64,000 bases of DNA. It comes from Hyphococcus sp. Lineage in GTDB: Bacteria; Pseudomonadota; Alphaproteobacteria; Caulobacterales; Parvularculaceae. How positions within the stretch are numbered: position 1 is the stretch's first letter; each line of letters starts with the position of its first letter. The stretch lies in NCBI GenBank assembly GCA_021776245.1, contig JAJFGF010000068.1:124001-188000 (forward strand). The letters run 5' to 3'. A program made the translations under genes and the position numbers. Below are positions 1-7,805 of this stretch, piece by piece. The notes below the pieces were generated by a model. That model was not told where the DNA came from and did not search any database. It saw only the letters and a program-made list of their open reading frames with translations.

Positions 1-774
1 GTCGCTATTTCCGAGGCGCTGGATCAGGCCAGCCGAACATTTCAGGCTGTTCTGCAGCTTGTCCTGTTCGAACAGGGAAAACTGCTCGACGAGACCGTCA
101 ATGCCGCATCATTTGACAGCGACGCCGGGCGCCGGCTCGCACGCGCAGCGCTCGCCAACTACGCCGCCGGCGCTGTTATTTTTCCTTACGCCGCGTTCCA
201 CAAATCTGTACAGGAATTAAATTACGACATTGAGGCCCTTGCCAGACGTTATGGCGCGAGCTTTGAGCAGGTTTGTCACCGTCTGACGACGCTGCAACAA
301 CCCGGCAAGGAAGGCATACCGTTTTTCTTCCTGCGCATTGACGCCGCCGGTAATGTTTCAAAGCGTTTTTCCGGCGGAGTGTTTCCTTTTGCGCGTTATG
401 GCGGGTCCTGCTCCTTATGGAATATCCACGAAACATTTCGCACGCCGCGCAAAATAGTCACACAAATTGTACAATTGCCTGATGGCGATGCGTATTTTTC
501 CATTGCGCGCACTGTCCATGGGGGCGAAGGCGGTTTCACCGCGCCGATGGCCGAACGCGCCGTTGCGCTTGGTTGCGACATCAAACACACTGGTAAACTG
601 ATTTATGGGAAAGGCGCCGAAATAGAGCCGGCGCGCGCGACGCCAATCGGCGTCACCTGCAGACTTTGCCCCCGCCCAAGCTGCGCCGCACGCGCTCATC
701 CGCCGCTTGAACGGCGCATTATCATTGATGAACACCGGCGCATGGCGACGCCGTTCAGCTTTGCATTTGATTGA
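1..774 (+). CDS. ScfR-family short-chain fatty acyl transcriptional regulator (3' part)
   Basis: The reading frame is open from base 1 to a TGA at 772-774, so the start and the expected N-terminal XRE-type helix-turn-helix lie outside the window. The 257 visible residues match the C-terminal half of ScfR/RamB-like regulators (DUF2083): a helical stretch with LNYDIEALARRYGASFEQV, resembling the metallopeptidase-like region, then the core FPFARYGGSCSLWN and the closing cysteine motif CRLCPRPSCAARAHPP. Family members respond to short-chain acyl-CoAs and control propionate, methylmalonyl-CoA or glyoxylate genes. No such target genes are visible downstream; the next gene is a DUF885 lipoprotein. 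Confidence 0.85.
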   Translation, partial: VAISEALDQASRTFQAVLQLVLFEQGKLLDETVNAASFDSDAGRRLARAALANYAAGAVIFPYAAFHKSVQELNYDIEALARRYGASFEQVCHRLTTLQQPGKEGIPFFFLRIDAAGNVSKRFSGGVFPFARYGGSCSLWNIHETFRTPRKIVTQIVQLPDGDAYFSIARTVHGGEGGFTAPMAERAVALGCDIKHTGKLIYGKGAEIEPARATPIGVTCRLCPRPSCAARAHPPLERRIIIDEHRRMATPFSFAFD

Positions 775-862
775 CATTCGGAGCGACTTGCAGATGCGCA
801 CGTGATTGCCTAGCTTGCGCGCCAACAGACGGGCCAATCAAATTTCGGGAACGGAGATATCG

Positions 863-2722
863 ATGACAATGAGTATAAAGAAGCTTTGCTTTGCGTCGGC
901 TGCCGCAATCGCTCTCACCGTGGGATGCGGCGTTAATTCCGACAACAGCGCGGCGCCGGCGGAGCCCGCCGCCGAGGCGACGGCCCAAACCCAGTCCGAA
1001 AAAATCAATGTCTGGTTTGAAGAACAATTTGAAAAACAACTTGCGCGCTCGCCAAGATCGCAGACCTTCCTGGGCCGCAAAACAAATTACGATAAGTGGG
1101 ACAATGTCTCGGACGCTTTCGAAGTTGAAAGCCACAAGCTCTATATGGCCTCACTCGCAGAGATGCGTGAGAATTTTAATCTCGATGAACTTGATCCCGC
1201 AGCGGCGCTTTCCTACCGGCTCTACGAATATGAAGCGGAGCAGGCTGATCGTTCTTTTCCCTATCGCAATCACTGGTATCATTTCAGCCAGTTTCGCGGT
1301 CCTCATTCCTCAACGCCCGCATTTCTGATTAACCAGCATCGCGTTGACAGCGTCAGCGACGCCGAAGCCTATGTAGCGCGGCTTGAAGGCGTGAAAAGCT
1401 ATTTTGGCCAGCATCAGAAAAACGCCGAGGATCAATTTGCGCGTGGGATTAATCCGCCGCGCTGGTCTTACAACCAGATGATTGCAACCTCTCGGAACAT
1501 CATCTCCGGCGCACCCTTCGACAATAGCGGCGAGGCGTCCACGCTGCTCGCAGATCTCGACAAAAAACTGAATGCGCTCGACGCTGATGACGCCGTCAAG
1601 GAAGATCTGCGCGCACGCGGCGTCAACGCGCTCCGCCAATCAGTACAGCCGGCCTATGAAGCGCTGATTGCGATGTTTGAAGAACAGCAGGCGACTGCAA
1701 GCAATGACGACGGCGCATGGAAGCTGCCCGAGGGAGATGTCTATTACGGAATGCAATTGGCGCGCATGACGACAACCGACATGTCAGCGACCGAAATTCA
1801 TGATCTTGGCCTTTCCGAAGTTGCGCGCATTCATGGAGAGATGACCGCAATCAAAGATAGTGTCGGCTTTGCGGGGTCGTTGCAGGATTTCTTTGTCTAT
1901 ATGCGCGAAGACCCTGAGGCCCGGTTTTCCTATCCGAACACTGACGACGGCCGCGCGCAATATCTTGCCGAGGCGACAGCGATTATCGATGATATGCGCG
2001 GCAGGCTCGATGAGCTGTTTTACACCAAGCCAAAGGCGGAATTGACCGTCAAACGCGTTGAGCCATTTCGTGAACGCGCAGCCGGCAAGGCGTTCTATCA
2101 ACGCCCGGCGCCGGACGGATCGCGCCCCGGGATTTATTACGCCAACCTTTATAATATGGCGGACATGCCGACCTATCAGATGGCGGCGCTTGCCTATCAT
2201 GAAGGCATCCCCGGCCATCATATGCAGCTTGCCATCTCCCAGGAACTTGAAGACACGCCAAGCTTTCGAAAATATGGCGGGTTCACCGCCTATAGCGAAG
2301 GCTGGGGCCTTTATTCGGAATATACGCCAAAGGAAATGGGTCTTTATGACGATCCCTATTCTGATTTCGGCCGCCTCGCCATGGAACTCTGGCGCGCGGC
2401 GCGACTGGTTGTTGACACAGGCCTGCATGACAAAAAATGGTCGAGAGAAGAAGCGATTGAATATCTTTTGACCAATACGCCGAACCCTGAGGGCGACTGC
2501 ATCAAGGCGATTGAGCGCTATATCGTCATGCCGGGCCAGGCGACAGCTTATAAGATTGGTATGCTGAAAATTCTGGAATTACGCGCCCGGGCGGAAGATG
2601 CGCTCGCCGAGGGTTTCGACGTCCGCGCCTTTCACGATATTGTCTTGAAAAATGGGCCCGTGCCGCTGGCAATACTTGAAGAAAATGTCGATGCGTGGAT
2701 CGCAAAAGAACAGGCGGCATAA
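863..2722 (+). CDS. DUF885 family putative lipoprotein (metallopeptidase-like)
   Basis: A 619-residue DUF885 protein. I take the ATG at 863, which has GGAG six bases upstream, over an upstream TTG at 806. The N-terminus (about residues 1-24) is a lipoprotein-like signal ending LTVGC, followed by an Ala/Glu-rich linker, so it probably sits at the cell envelope. The family signature HEGIPGHH lies at residues 446-453 and resembles a zinc-peptidase site; a downstream Glu occurs in GFTAYSEGWGLYSE. DUF885 proteins are generally treated as putative metallopeptidases of unknown substrate. A second DUF885 gene lies on the other strand at 10579-12348. Confidence 0.88.
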   Translation: MTMSIKKLCFASAAAIALTVGCGVNSDNSAAPAEPAAEATAQTQSEKINVWFEEQFEKQLARSPRSQTFLGRKTNYDKWDNVSDAFEVESHKLYMASLAEMRENFNLDELDPAAALSYRLYEYEAEQADRSFPYRNHWYHFSQFRGPHSSTPAFLINQHRVDSVSDAEAYVARLEGVKSYFGQHQKNAEDQFARGINPPRWSYNQMIATSRNIISGAPFDNSGEASTLLADLDKKLNALDADDAVKEDLRARGVNALRQSVQPAYEALIAMFEEQQATASNDDGAWKLPEGDVYYGMQLARMTTTDMSATEIHDLGLSEVARIHGEMTAIKDSVGFAGSLQDFFVYMREDPEARFSYPNTDDGRAQYLAEATAIIDDMRGRLDELFYTKPKAELTVKRVEPFRERAAGKAFYQRPAPDGSRPGIYYANLYNMADMPTYQMAALAYHEGIPGHHMQLAISQELEDTPSFRKYGGFTAYSEGWGLYSEYTPKEMGLYDDPYSDFGRLAMELWRAARLVVDTGLHDKKWSREEAIEYLLTNTPNPEGDCIKAIERYIVMPGQATAYKIGMLKILELRARAEDALAEGFDVRAFHDIVLKNGPVPLAILEENVDAWIAKEQAA

Positions 2723-2758
2723 GCTGCCGTCGCAAAACTACGCGATAATCATAACATT

Positions 2759-2786
2759 ATCGGGCGACAACAAATTGTCGCCCGAT
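2759..2786. terminator. Perfect 12-bp stem-loop between convergent genes
   Basis: ATCGGGCGACAA (2759-2770) and TTGTCGCCCGAT (2775-2786) form a perfect stem around the loop CAAA. It sits between the stops of the DUF885 gene (+) and ppk2 (-). There is no T-run on either side, so it is not a textbook intrinsic terminator, but the position suggests 3'-end formation or protection for both transcripts. An alternative hairpin, CGATAAT/ATTATCG (2743-2749 and 2756-2762), overlaps it by four bases. Confidence 0.55.
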
Positions 2787-2789
2787 GAC

Positions 2790-3578
2790 CTAATCAGCGT
2801 AGTAATCCTTCACGCAATTTAAATCCTTGAGTTCCGGCTCGTCATAATCGCAATTATCGATTGACGGCCGCGGCGGCAAATCCACCGGCTCGAAAGCGTC
2901 CTCGTTAAATTCATAAGGAACGCGATCAAGCACTGCGCGAATGATATTGAGCCGCGCCTTGCGTTTGTCATTGCCGTCAACGACCAGCCAGGGCGCTTTT
3001 TTCGTGCCGGTTTTTTCAAACATCTTGTCGCGATATTTCGTGGCGTCGATCCACAGCTCGCGCCCCTTCAAATCAATTGGCGACAATTTCCAGCGCTTCC
3101 TCGGATCGTGTGCGCGATCCTGGAAGCGCTGCTCCTGTTCATCAGGCGAGACATGAATCCAGAATTTGAGAAGAATAAGGCCGCTGTCGATCAGCATTTT
3201 TTCAAAATTCGGCGCCTCGCGCATAAAAGCTTCATGCTGCTCCGCAGTGCAAAATCCCATTACGGGCTCGATGATTGCGCGATTATACCAGGATCGATCG
3301 AACAAAACGATCTCGCCGCCGGATGGAAGATGTCGCACGTAACGCTCAAAATACCATTGGGTGCGCTCACGGTCCGACGGCTTGGGCAATGCGACGATGC
3401 GCCAGATGCGCGCATTCATCCGGCGCATGATGGTTTTAATCGCGCCGCCTTTGCCAGCCGCATCGCGCCCCTCAAAAATGATCGCAATTTTCAGACCCTT
3501 GCGCGCAACAGTTTCCTGCAATTTAGCAAGTTCGAATTCGAGATCTTCGAGTTCCCGCTCAAACGTTTTCTTTTTCAT
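2790..3578 (-). CDS. ppk2: Polyphosphate kinase 2 family protein
   Basis: A 262-residue PPK2 enzyme that moves phosphate between polyphosphate and nucleoside phosphates in the cytoplasm. The P-loop FEGRDAAGKGG lies at about residues 35-45, and the Walker B-type motif LFDRSWYNR at about 92-100. A lid-type segment follows with SPDEQEQRFQDRAHDPRKRWK. The length and single kinase domain fit class I PPK2, normally NDP kinases; AMP-using class II cannot be excluded by eye. Its ATG overlaps the hslO stop (ATGA), so the two are probably translationally coupled. Pairing with Hsp33 is suggestive, because polyphosphate is itself a stress-protective chaperone. Confidence 0.92.
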   Translation of the reverse strand: MKKKTFERELEDLEFELAKLQETVARKGLKIAIIFEGRDAAGKGGAIKTIMRRMNARIWRIVALPKPSDRERTQWYFERYVRHLPSGGEIVLFDRSWYNRAIIEPVMGFCTAEQHEAFMREAPNFEKMLIDSGLILLKFWIHVSPDEQEQRFQDRAHDPRKRWKLSPIDLKGRELWIDATKYRDKMFEKTGTKKAPWLVVDGNDKRKARLNIIRAVLDRVPYEFNEDAFEPVDLPPRPSIDNCDYDEPELKDLNCVKDYYAD

Positions 3579-4495
3579 AATGCGCTCATTGGGTCACCTG
3601 CCGGCGTGAAGCGATATTCTTTGCGGCAAAATTCACACACCACCTTGATCGCGTCATCCTCAACCATATCGCCAAGCTCATCTTCGGCGTAACGCTCGAG
3701 GACGGCGGCAATCTTGTCGTGGTTACACGCGCAGGCGGCGCGCACGGGCTGAGCGTCAAAAACGCGTACGCCATCTTCGTGAAACAGCCGGTATAACAAT
3801 GTCTCTACGCTGACCGCCGGGTCGAGCAATTCGTCATGCTGCGTGGTTTCGATCAAAGCAGCGGCGCGCTCCCAATTGTCGCGATCATCCTGGCTCATCA
3901 ACAATTCTTCGCCGCGCGCACGACTGCCCCCTTCGCCAGGCATAAACTGAGCCATAATGCCGCCTGCGCGCCATCGCTCCGCCTGCCCCGGGAGCGAAAT
4001 TTTTCCTACGGCCAGCTTAACAACGGTTGGGATTTGTTCGGATTGAGCAAAATAGGCGACCGCAGCATCAGCAAGGCTCTCGCCCTCTATCGGCGTCACC
4101 CCCTGATAGCGCTCCATCTCGCCGCCCTGGTCGATGGTCATGGCGATATGCCCCTTGCCCAGGAGCGCGGAGGCGCCGCGACCGACCACATCACCCCGAA
4201 GATTTGCAGTCGCGCGCAAGCCGCCGCCCACTGTATAGTCAGCAATCATCATGCTGACCGGGCCGTTCCCCTGGGCTTGAAAAATTAGCTTGCCGTCAAA
4301 TTTCAGGGCCACGCCCATCATTGTGACGACACAGGCCGCCTCGCCAAGAAGCTCTGAAATCTCTTCGGGAAATTGATGGGCGGATAAAATCTCGTCAATG
4401 GCGCCGCCGAGGCGTACGACACGGCCGCGCACGGCGGTGGCGCCCACCTGAAAGCGAATAATTGAATTGTCCGCTGTCAACGCTCGCTCAGCCAT
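3575..4495 (-). CDS. hslO: Hsp33 redox-regulated chaperone
   Basis: A 306-residue Hsp33. This cytoplasmic holdase is silent when reduced with zinc bound, and is switched on by oxidative unfolding. All four zinc cysteines are present: C255-x-C257 (CAC) and C287-x-x-C290 (CEFC), near the C-terminus as in the family. The N-terminal domain has the usual ELLGEAA and GNGPVSMMIADY segments. The gene lies 20 bp after the ABC permease gene and overlaps ppk2 by four bases, so permease-hslO-ppk2 may be one transcript. Confidence 0.95.
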   Translation of the reverse strand: MAERALTADNSIIRFQVGATAVRGRVVRLGGAIDEILSAHQFPEEISELLGEAACVVTMMGVALKFDGKLIFQAQGNGPVSMMIADYTVGGGLRATANLRGDVVGRGASALLGKGHIAMTIDQGGEMERYQGVTPIEGESLADAAVAYFAQSEQIPTVVKLAVGKISLPGQAERWRAGGIMAQFMPGEGGSRARGEELLMSQDDRDNWERAAALIETTQHDELLDPAVSVETLLYRLFHEDGVRVFDAQPVRAACACNHDKIAAVLERYAEDELGDMVEDDAIKVVCEFCRKEYRFTPAGDPMSAL

Positions 4496-4515
4496 TTTCG
4501 CCCGGTCCCACTAGC

Positions 4516-5376
4516 TTAGTCTTTGATCTTATAACCGGACCGCAGCAGCCAATAGCAAATTGCGCCAAATATCACCATCAATGATGCTGTAACGCCAACG
4601 CCCACGGCAAGGTTTGATTCCGCATTTCCGGTAAATCCGGCGCGGAAACCGTCTATCAAATAATAAACCGGATTGAACTGGCTGAACGAGCGAAACGGTT
4701 CCGGCAGCCTTTCAACTGAATAAAATGTACCCGACAAAAAGGTCAGCGGCGTAATAACGAAATTTGACACTGCGGCCAGCTGGTCAAATTTCTCCGCCCA
4801 AATGCCGCCGATGACGCCAAGCATTGCGAAGATCAATGCGGCTGCGAGCGAGAAATAGGCGATTGCCCAAACCGCGTTAAAATGCATTGGCGCGCCATTT
4901 GCCGCCATAAACGCGGCGCTGGTGACGCCGGTGACAAACCCCACAAGAAGGCCGCGGGTCGCGGCGCCCGCCACAAAAGCGACCGCCAATTCGCTTGGCG
5001 ACAAGGGCGGCATCAAAACATCGACGATTGATCCTTGTACTTTTGAAATAATCAAAGAGGACGATGAGTTCGTGAATGCATTGGTCAGCACGGCCATCAT
5101 GATCAAACCCGGCGCCAAAAATTCAATAAAAGGCACGCCGCCAATATCGGGCCGCGAGGCGGCAAAGGCCTGCGTAAAAACAACCAAAAACAACAATGTC
5201 GAGATCACCGGCGCGATCACGGTCTGGAAGGCGACCTTCAGGAAACGCCGCACTTCTTTCGCATAGAGCGTCCACAGCCCGAGCCAATTCACCGCGCCAA
5301 AGCGGCGCTCGCCAAATGCTGCGGACATCTCAACGGGCTGTGCCCGGGCGTCTTGGTTGCGGTCGATCCCGTCCAT
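4516..5376 (-). CDS. ABC-2 type transporter permease
   Basis: A 286-residue inner-membrane permease of the ABC-2 (YadH/NodJ-like) family. After a soluble N-terminus of about 45 residues it shows around six hydrophobic segments, with the family features EFLAPGLIMMAV, FSQFNPVYYLIDGFRAGF and LTFLSGTFYSVERLP. ABC-2 permeases work with a separate ATPase to export lipids, polysaccharides or drugs. No ATPase gene is adjacent: upstream is divergent gcrA, downstream is hslO. The partner must be elsewhere. The substrate cannot be told from the sequence. Confidence 0.85.
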   Translation of the reverse strand: MDGIDRNQDARAQPVEMSAAFGERRFGAVNWLGLWTLYAKEVRRFLKVAFQTVIAPVISTLLFLVVFTQAFAASRPDIGGVPFIEFLAPGLIMMAVLTNAFTNSSSSLIISKVQGSIVDVLMPPLSPSELAVAFVAGAATRGLLVGFVTGVTSAAFMAANGAPMHFNAVWAIAYFSLAAALIFAMLGVIGGIWAEKFDQLAAVSNFVITPLTFLSGTFYSVERLPEPFRSFSQFNPVYYLIDGFRAGFTGNAESNLAVGVGVTASLMVIFGAICYWLLRSGYKIKD

Positions 5377-5406
5377 TAGCGCGTACTTTCAGGCTTTGCT
5401 GCGTTG

Positions 5407-5424
5407 CGCCGGTGTGAACCGGCG
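5407..5424. promoter_or_regulatory. Inverted repeat between the ABC permease and gcrA
   Basis: CGCCGGT (5407-5413), spacer GTGA, ACCGGCG (5418-5424): a perfect 7-bp inverted repeat about 30 bp upstream of the permease start in the 242-bp divergent region. It could be an operator; it lacks a T-run. The rest of the region is AT-richer near TACTATATTTAG (5514-5525), a plausible gcrA core promoter. I see no GANTC or full CtrA box here. Confidence 0.3.
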
Positions 5425-5618
5425 AACGCTGCGCCGTCAAGCATAGTCGTTTCCCCATATATGGTGGGTAAAAATTTGTGGGGGCGCCATGTTGTGTTTC
5501 CTGCTTTGTGGGATACTATATTTAGGCGCTGAGCGAGGCGCGGCCACAACTAGCACGAGATATTGATTTTGCGGCGGCAGATTGGGGCGAACCGCAATAA
5601 AAAAGGGAGCATCGCGAA

Positions 5619-6128
5619 ATGGCCTGGACGGATGAGCGGGTTGAACAACTCAAAACCCTGTGGGCGGAAGGCCTTTCCGCAGCGCAGATCGCAAACAAAA
5701 TGGGCGGCGTCACACGCAACGCGGTCATTGGCAAGGTGCATCGCCTTGGCCTTTCGGGACGCGCAACGCCCGCAAAACCGCAACGCGGCCGCAGCCTGAT
5801 CGCGGACAAAAAAGAAGACGCCGCCATGCGCAAGGCGCCGGCGCCGGAAATGAAATCTGTCATTCCCGAACCGGAGTTTATCGAACCGGTTGTTCTGGAA
5901 TCCGGTGACCGGACCACGGTGGCGACGATTAAAAACAACATGTGCAAATGGCCGGTCGGCGACCCCGCCAAAGACGACTTTCATTTCTGCGGGCAATCAA
6001 CGCTGTCCGGGAAATCCTACTGTGCTTACCATGCACATATGGCGTTCCAGCCGCCGCAGCGGCGCACAGAAACCCGCCAGCCGCGCCGCGTTCTTGCGAA
6101 CCCTGCAAAAAGGCGCGCCGCTGGCTAA
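5619..6128 (+). CDS. gcrA: Cell cycle transcriptional regulator GcrA
   Basis: A 169-residue GcrA, the alphaproteobacterial cell-cycle factor that binds sigma-70 RNA polymerase and activates promoters carrying CcrM-methylated GANTC sites. The N-terminal helix-turn-helix (about residues 1-45) begins MAWTDERVEQLKTLW and includes the signature GGVTRNAVIGKVHRLGLSGR. A variable linker follows. The C-terminal sigma-binding region has CKWPVGDP, FHFCG and SYCAYH (about 108-141). The ATG follows AGGGAG. The gene ends just before a strong bidirectional terminator and is convergent with phoB. Confidence 0.97.
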   Translation: MAWTDERVEQLKTLWAEGLSAAQIANKMGGVTRNAVIGKVHRLGLSGRATPAKPQRGRSLIADKKEDAAMRKAPAPEMKSVIPEPEFIEPVVLESGDRTTVATIKNNMCKWPVGDPAKDDFHFCGQSTLSGKSYCAYHAHMAFQPPQRRTETRQPRRVLANPAKRRAAG

Positions 6129-6207
6129 AGCCCGGCGCCAAACAGTTTAGGCGGTTTTCGGCAACAAGTGATTGAGGCCCAATTGGTCTTAATTTTGCCG
6201 AACCGCT

Positions 6208-6240
6208 AAAAAAAGCCCGCTCATCGTAGCGGGTTTTTTT
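6208..6240. terminator. Bidirectional intrinsic terminator between gcrA and phoB
   Basis: An A-run (6208-6214), a G, stem CCCGC (6216-6220), loop TCATCGTA, stem GCGGG (6229-6233) and a run of seven T (6234-6240). The A- and T-runs extend the stem and give a U-tract on both strands, so it can end gcrA (+) and phoB (-) transcripts. Confidence 0.9.
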
Positions 6241-6243
6241 GAC

Positions 6244-6933
6244 CTATTTGATATCAAGGGCGTAGCCAGCGGAACGAACCGTGCGGATCGGATCGCCCTG
6301 TTTGAATTTGTTCAGCGCCTTACGCAGACGCCCAATATGAACATCGACGGTTCTCACTTCAACAAACACGTCAGAACCCCAGACCGCATTCAGCAATTGT
6401 TCGCGGGAAAAAACCCGCCCCGGATGTTGGATCAGGTGATCGAGCAGCCGAAATTCCGTTGGGCCAAGATGGATTTCCTCATCGCCGCGCTGAACCCTGT
6501 GGGAAACCCGGTCAATCTCGATGTCGCCCACGGTCACTGTATCGTCGGCAAGGCCGGGCCGGATGCGTCGCAGGACTGCTTTGACGCGCGCGATCAGCTC
6601 CTTGGTAGAAAATGGCTTGGTCAAATAATCGTCGGCGCCCGTCTCAAGGCCCCGAATACGGTCAGCCTCCTCGGAACGCGCCGTCAGCATGATGATCGGG
6701 ATGTTCCGCGTCTCCGACATTGAGCGAATTTGCCGGCAAATCTCAATCCCGGATATTTTTGGCAACATCCAGTCGAGGATGACAACATCCGGTATGTTTT
6801 CCTTAATTTTCAACAGGCCCTCTTCGCCGTCTGAGGCGATCGAAACGTCAAAGTTTTCCTTGTTGAGATTATATTCCAGAAGCGTCGCGAGCGCTTCTTC
6901 GTCCTCGACAATCAAGACACTGGTTCCAGCCAT
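6244..6933 (-). CDS. phoB: Phosphate regulon response regulator PhoB
   Basis: A 229-residue OmpR-family response regulator. The receiver domain (about 1-120) has the acidic pair E10/D11, phospho-acceptor D54 in VVILDWMLPK, T84 and K106. The C-terminal winged helix (about 130-229) has HLGPTEFRLLDHLIQHPGRV, FSREQLLNAVWG and TVDVHIGRLRKAL, all typical of PhoB. It is predicted to bind direct-repeat Pho boxes when phosphorylated by PhoR. It lies 18 bp downstream of phoU, with phoR further upstream on the same strand. Confidence 0.95.
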   Translation of the reverse strand: MAGTSVLIVEDEEALATLLEYNLNKENFDVSIASDGEEGLLKIKENIPDVVILDWMLPKISGIEICRQIRSMSETRNIPIIMLTARSEEADRIRGLETGADDYLTKPFSTKELIARVKAVLRRIRPGLADDTVTVGDIEIDRVSHRVQRGDEEIHLGPTEFRLLDHLIQHPGRVFSREQLLNAVWGSDVFVEVRTVDVHIGRLRKALNKFKQGDPIRTVRSAGYALDIK

Positions 6934-6951
6934 CGCCTAGTTCACCTGCGT

Positions 6952-7683
6952 TTAGCCGCCGACTATGCCGGACTGATTAGGCGGCGTGACTGTGATTGTC
7001 GAGGTCTCATCCCCCTTCGGGCGGATCTCGACGAGCGGCGCGCCAGTCATCAGGAAATGGATGGCTTCGGCGATGTTTGTTGCGTGATCGCCGACGCGTT
7101 CAAAATTCTTGGCGATGAAAACGAGGTGGGTGCAGGCGTTGACCCGGTTTGAATCAGCCATCATCGCCAGCAGAATTTCCTGAAAAACGGAATTATAGAG
7201 TTCATCAAGTTCGTCATCGCCGCCCCAAACCGCTTTGGCGGCGCTGAGATTGCGCGCAGAAAACGCATTCAAGATATCGGAAAATTGTCGCAAGCTGGCC
7301 CGCCCCATGCGGACGACGCCGGAAGTCGGGCGCGCCGGCGCTTCACGACTGACGACAAGGGTTCTCTTTGCAACATTTTTGGCAAGGTCGCCAACCCGTT
7401 CAAGCTCGCCGGTCAATTTCATAACCGTCATCACTTCACGCAAGGCATCCTGCGGCAATGGCCCCTCTTCGAGCAACGCCATCACCCTGACCTCAATATC
7501 GCGATCAAACTCATCGATGCGCCTGTCGGCGGCAATCAACTGTTCGGCGGCCGCAAGGTCGCGACGCTCAAACGCAGTGATGACGGCGGCGAGGTTGCTT
7601 TCGACTCGCGCGGCCATGCGGGCCAATTCAGTTTCGAGTTTCTGGCGCGCCGGAAAAGATGAATGGGCGGCTGCAACAGCCAT
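6952..7683 (-). CDS. phoU: Phosphate signalling protein PhoU
   Basis: A 243-residue all-helical PhoU, made of two repeats of the three-helix PhoU domain. Visible signatures are MTGELERVGDLAKNVAKRT-like (KLTGELERVGDLAKN, first repeat) and FVAKN-type IAKNFERVGDHATNIAEAI (second repeat), the ERxGD metal/PhoR contact motifs. PhoU represses PhoR when phosphate is plentiful, normally through the PstSCAB transporter. It is directly followed by phoB. The pst genes usually found just upstream are absent: phoR is the next gene, 122 bp away. Confidence 0.95.
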   Translation of the reverse strand: MAVAAAHSSFPARQKLETELARMAARVESNLAAVITAFERRDLAAAEQLIAADRRIDEFDRDIEVRVMALLEEGPLPQDALREVMTVMKLTGELERVGDLAKNVAKRTLVVSREAPARPTSGVVRMGRASLRQFSDILNAFSARNLSAAKAVWGGDDELDELYNSVFQEILLAMMADSNRVNACTHLVFIAKNFERVGDHATNIAEAIHFLMTGAPLVEIRPKGDETSTITVTPPNQSGIVGG

Positions 7684-7761
7684 CTAAATTCTCATCAAAA
7701 AAGGTTCAAACAGTGAAAAAGCGTCTTGTTGCCGGTTTTTTGTGACAGAATCTTGTACGGC

Positions 7762-7788
7762 AAAAAATTTATAGCGCAATTCGTGCGC
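7762..7788 (-). terminator. Weak stem-loop after phoR
   Basis: On the minus strand, GCGCA-CGAAT-TGCGC (7788 to 7774) is followed by TATAAATTTTTTG. The stem is only 5 bp, so this is a weak candidate for the end of the phoR transcript, separating it from phoU-phoB. Confidence 0.3.
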
Positions 7789-7805
7789 CATTCAAAATTA
7801 GCCGG

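Noticed and set aside
806-862. TTG start for the first DUF885 protein
   Set aside because: It would put 19 polar residues before a clear lipoprotein-like signal; the ATG at 863 has a proper ribosome site.
7742-7748. CTGTCAC on the minus strand upstream of phoU as a Pho box
   Set aside because: Only one half-site matches; the second half 11 bp away does not fit, so no PhoB site is claimed.
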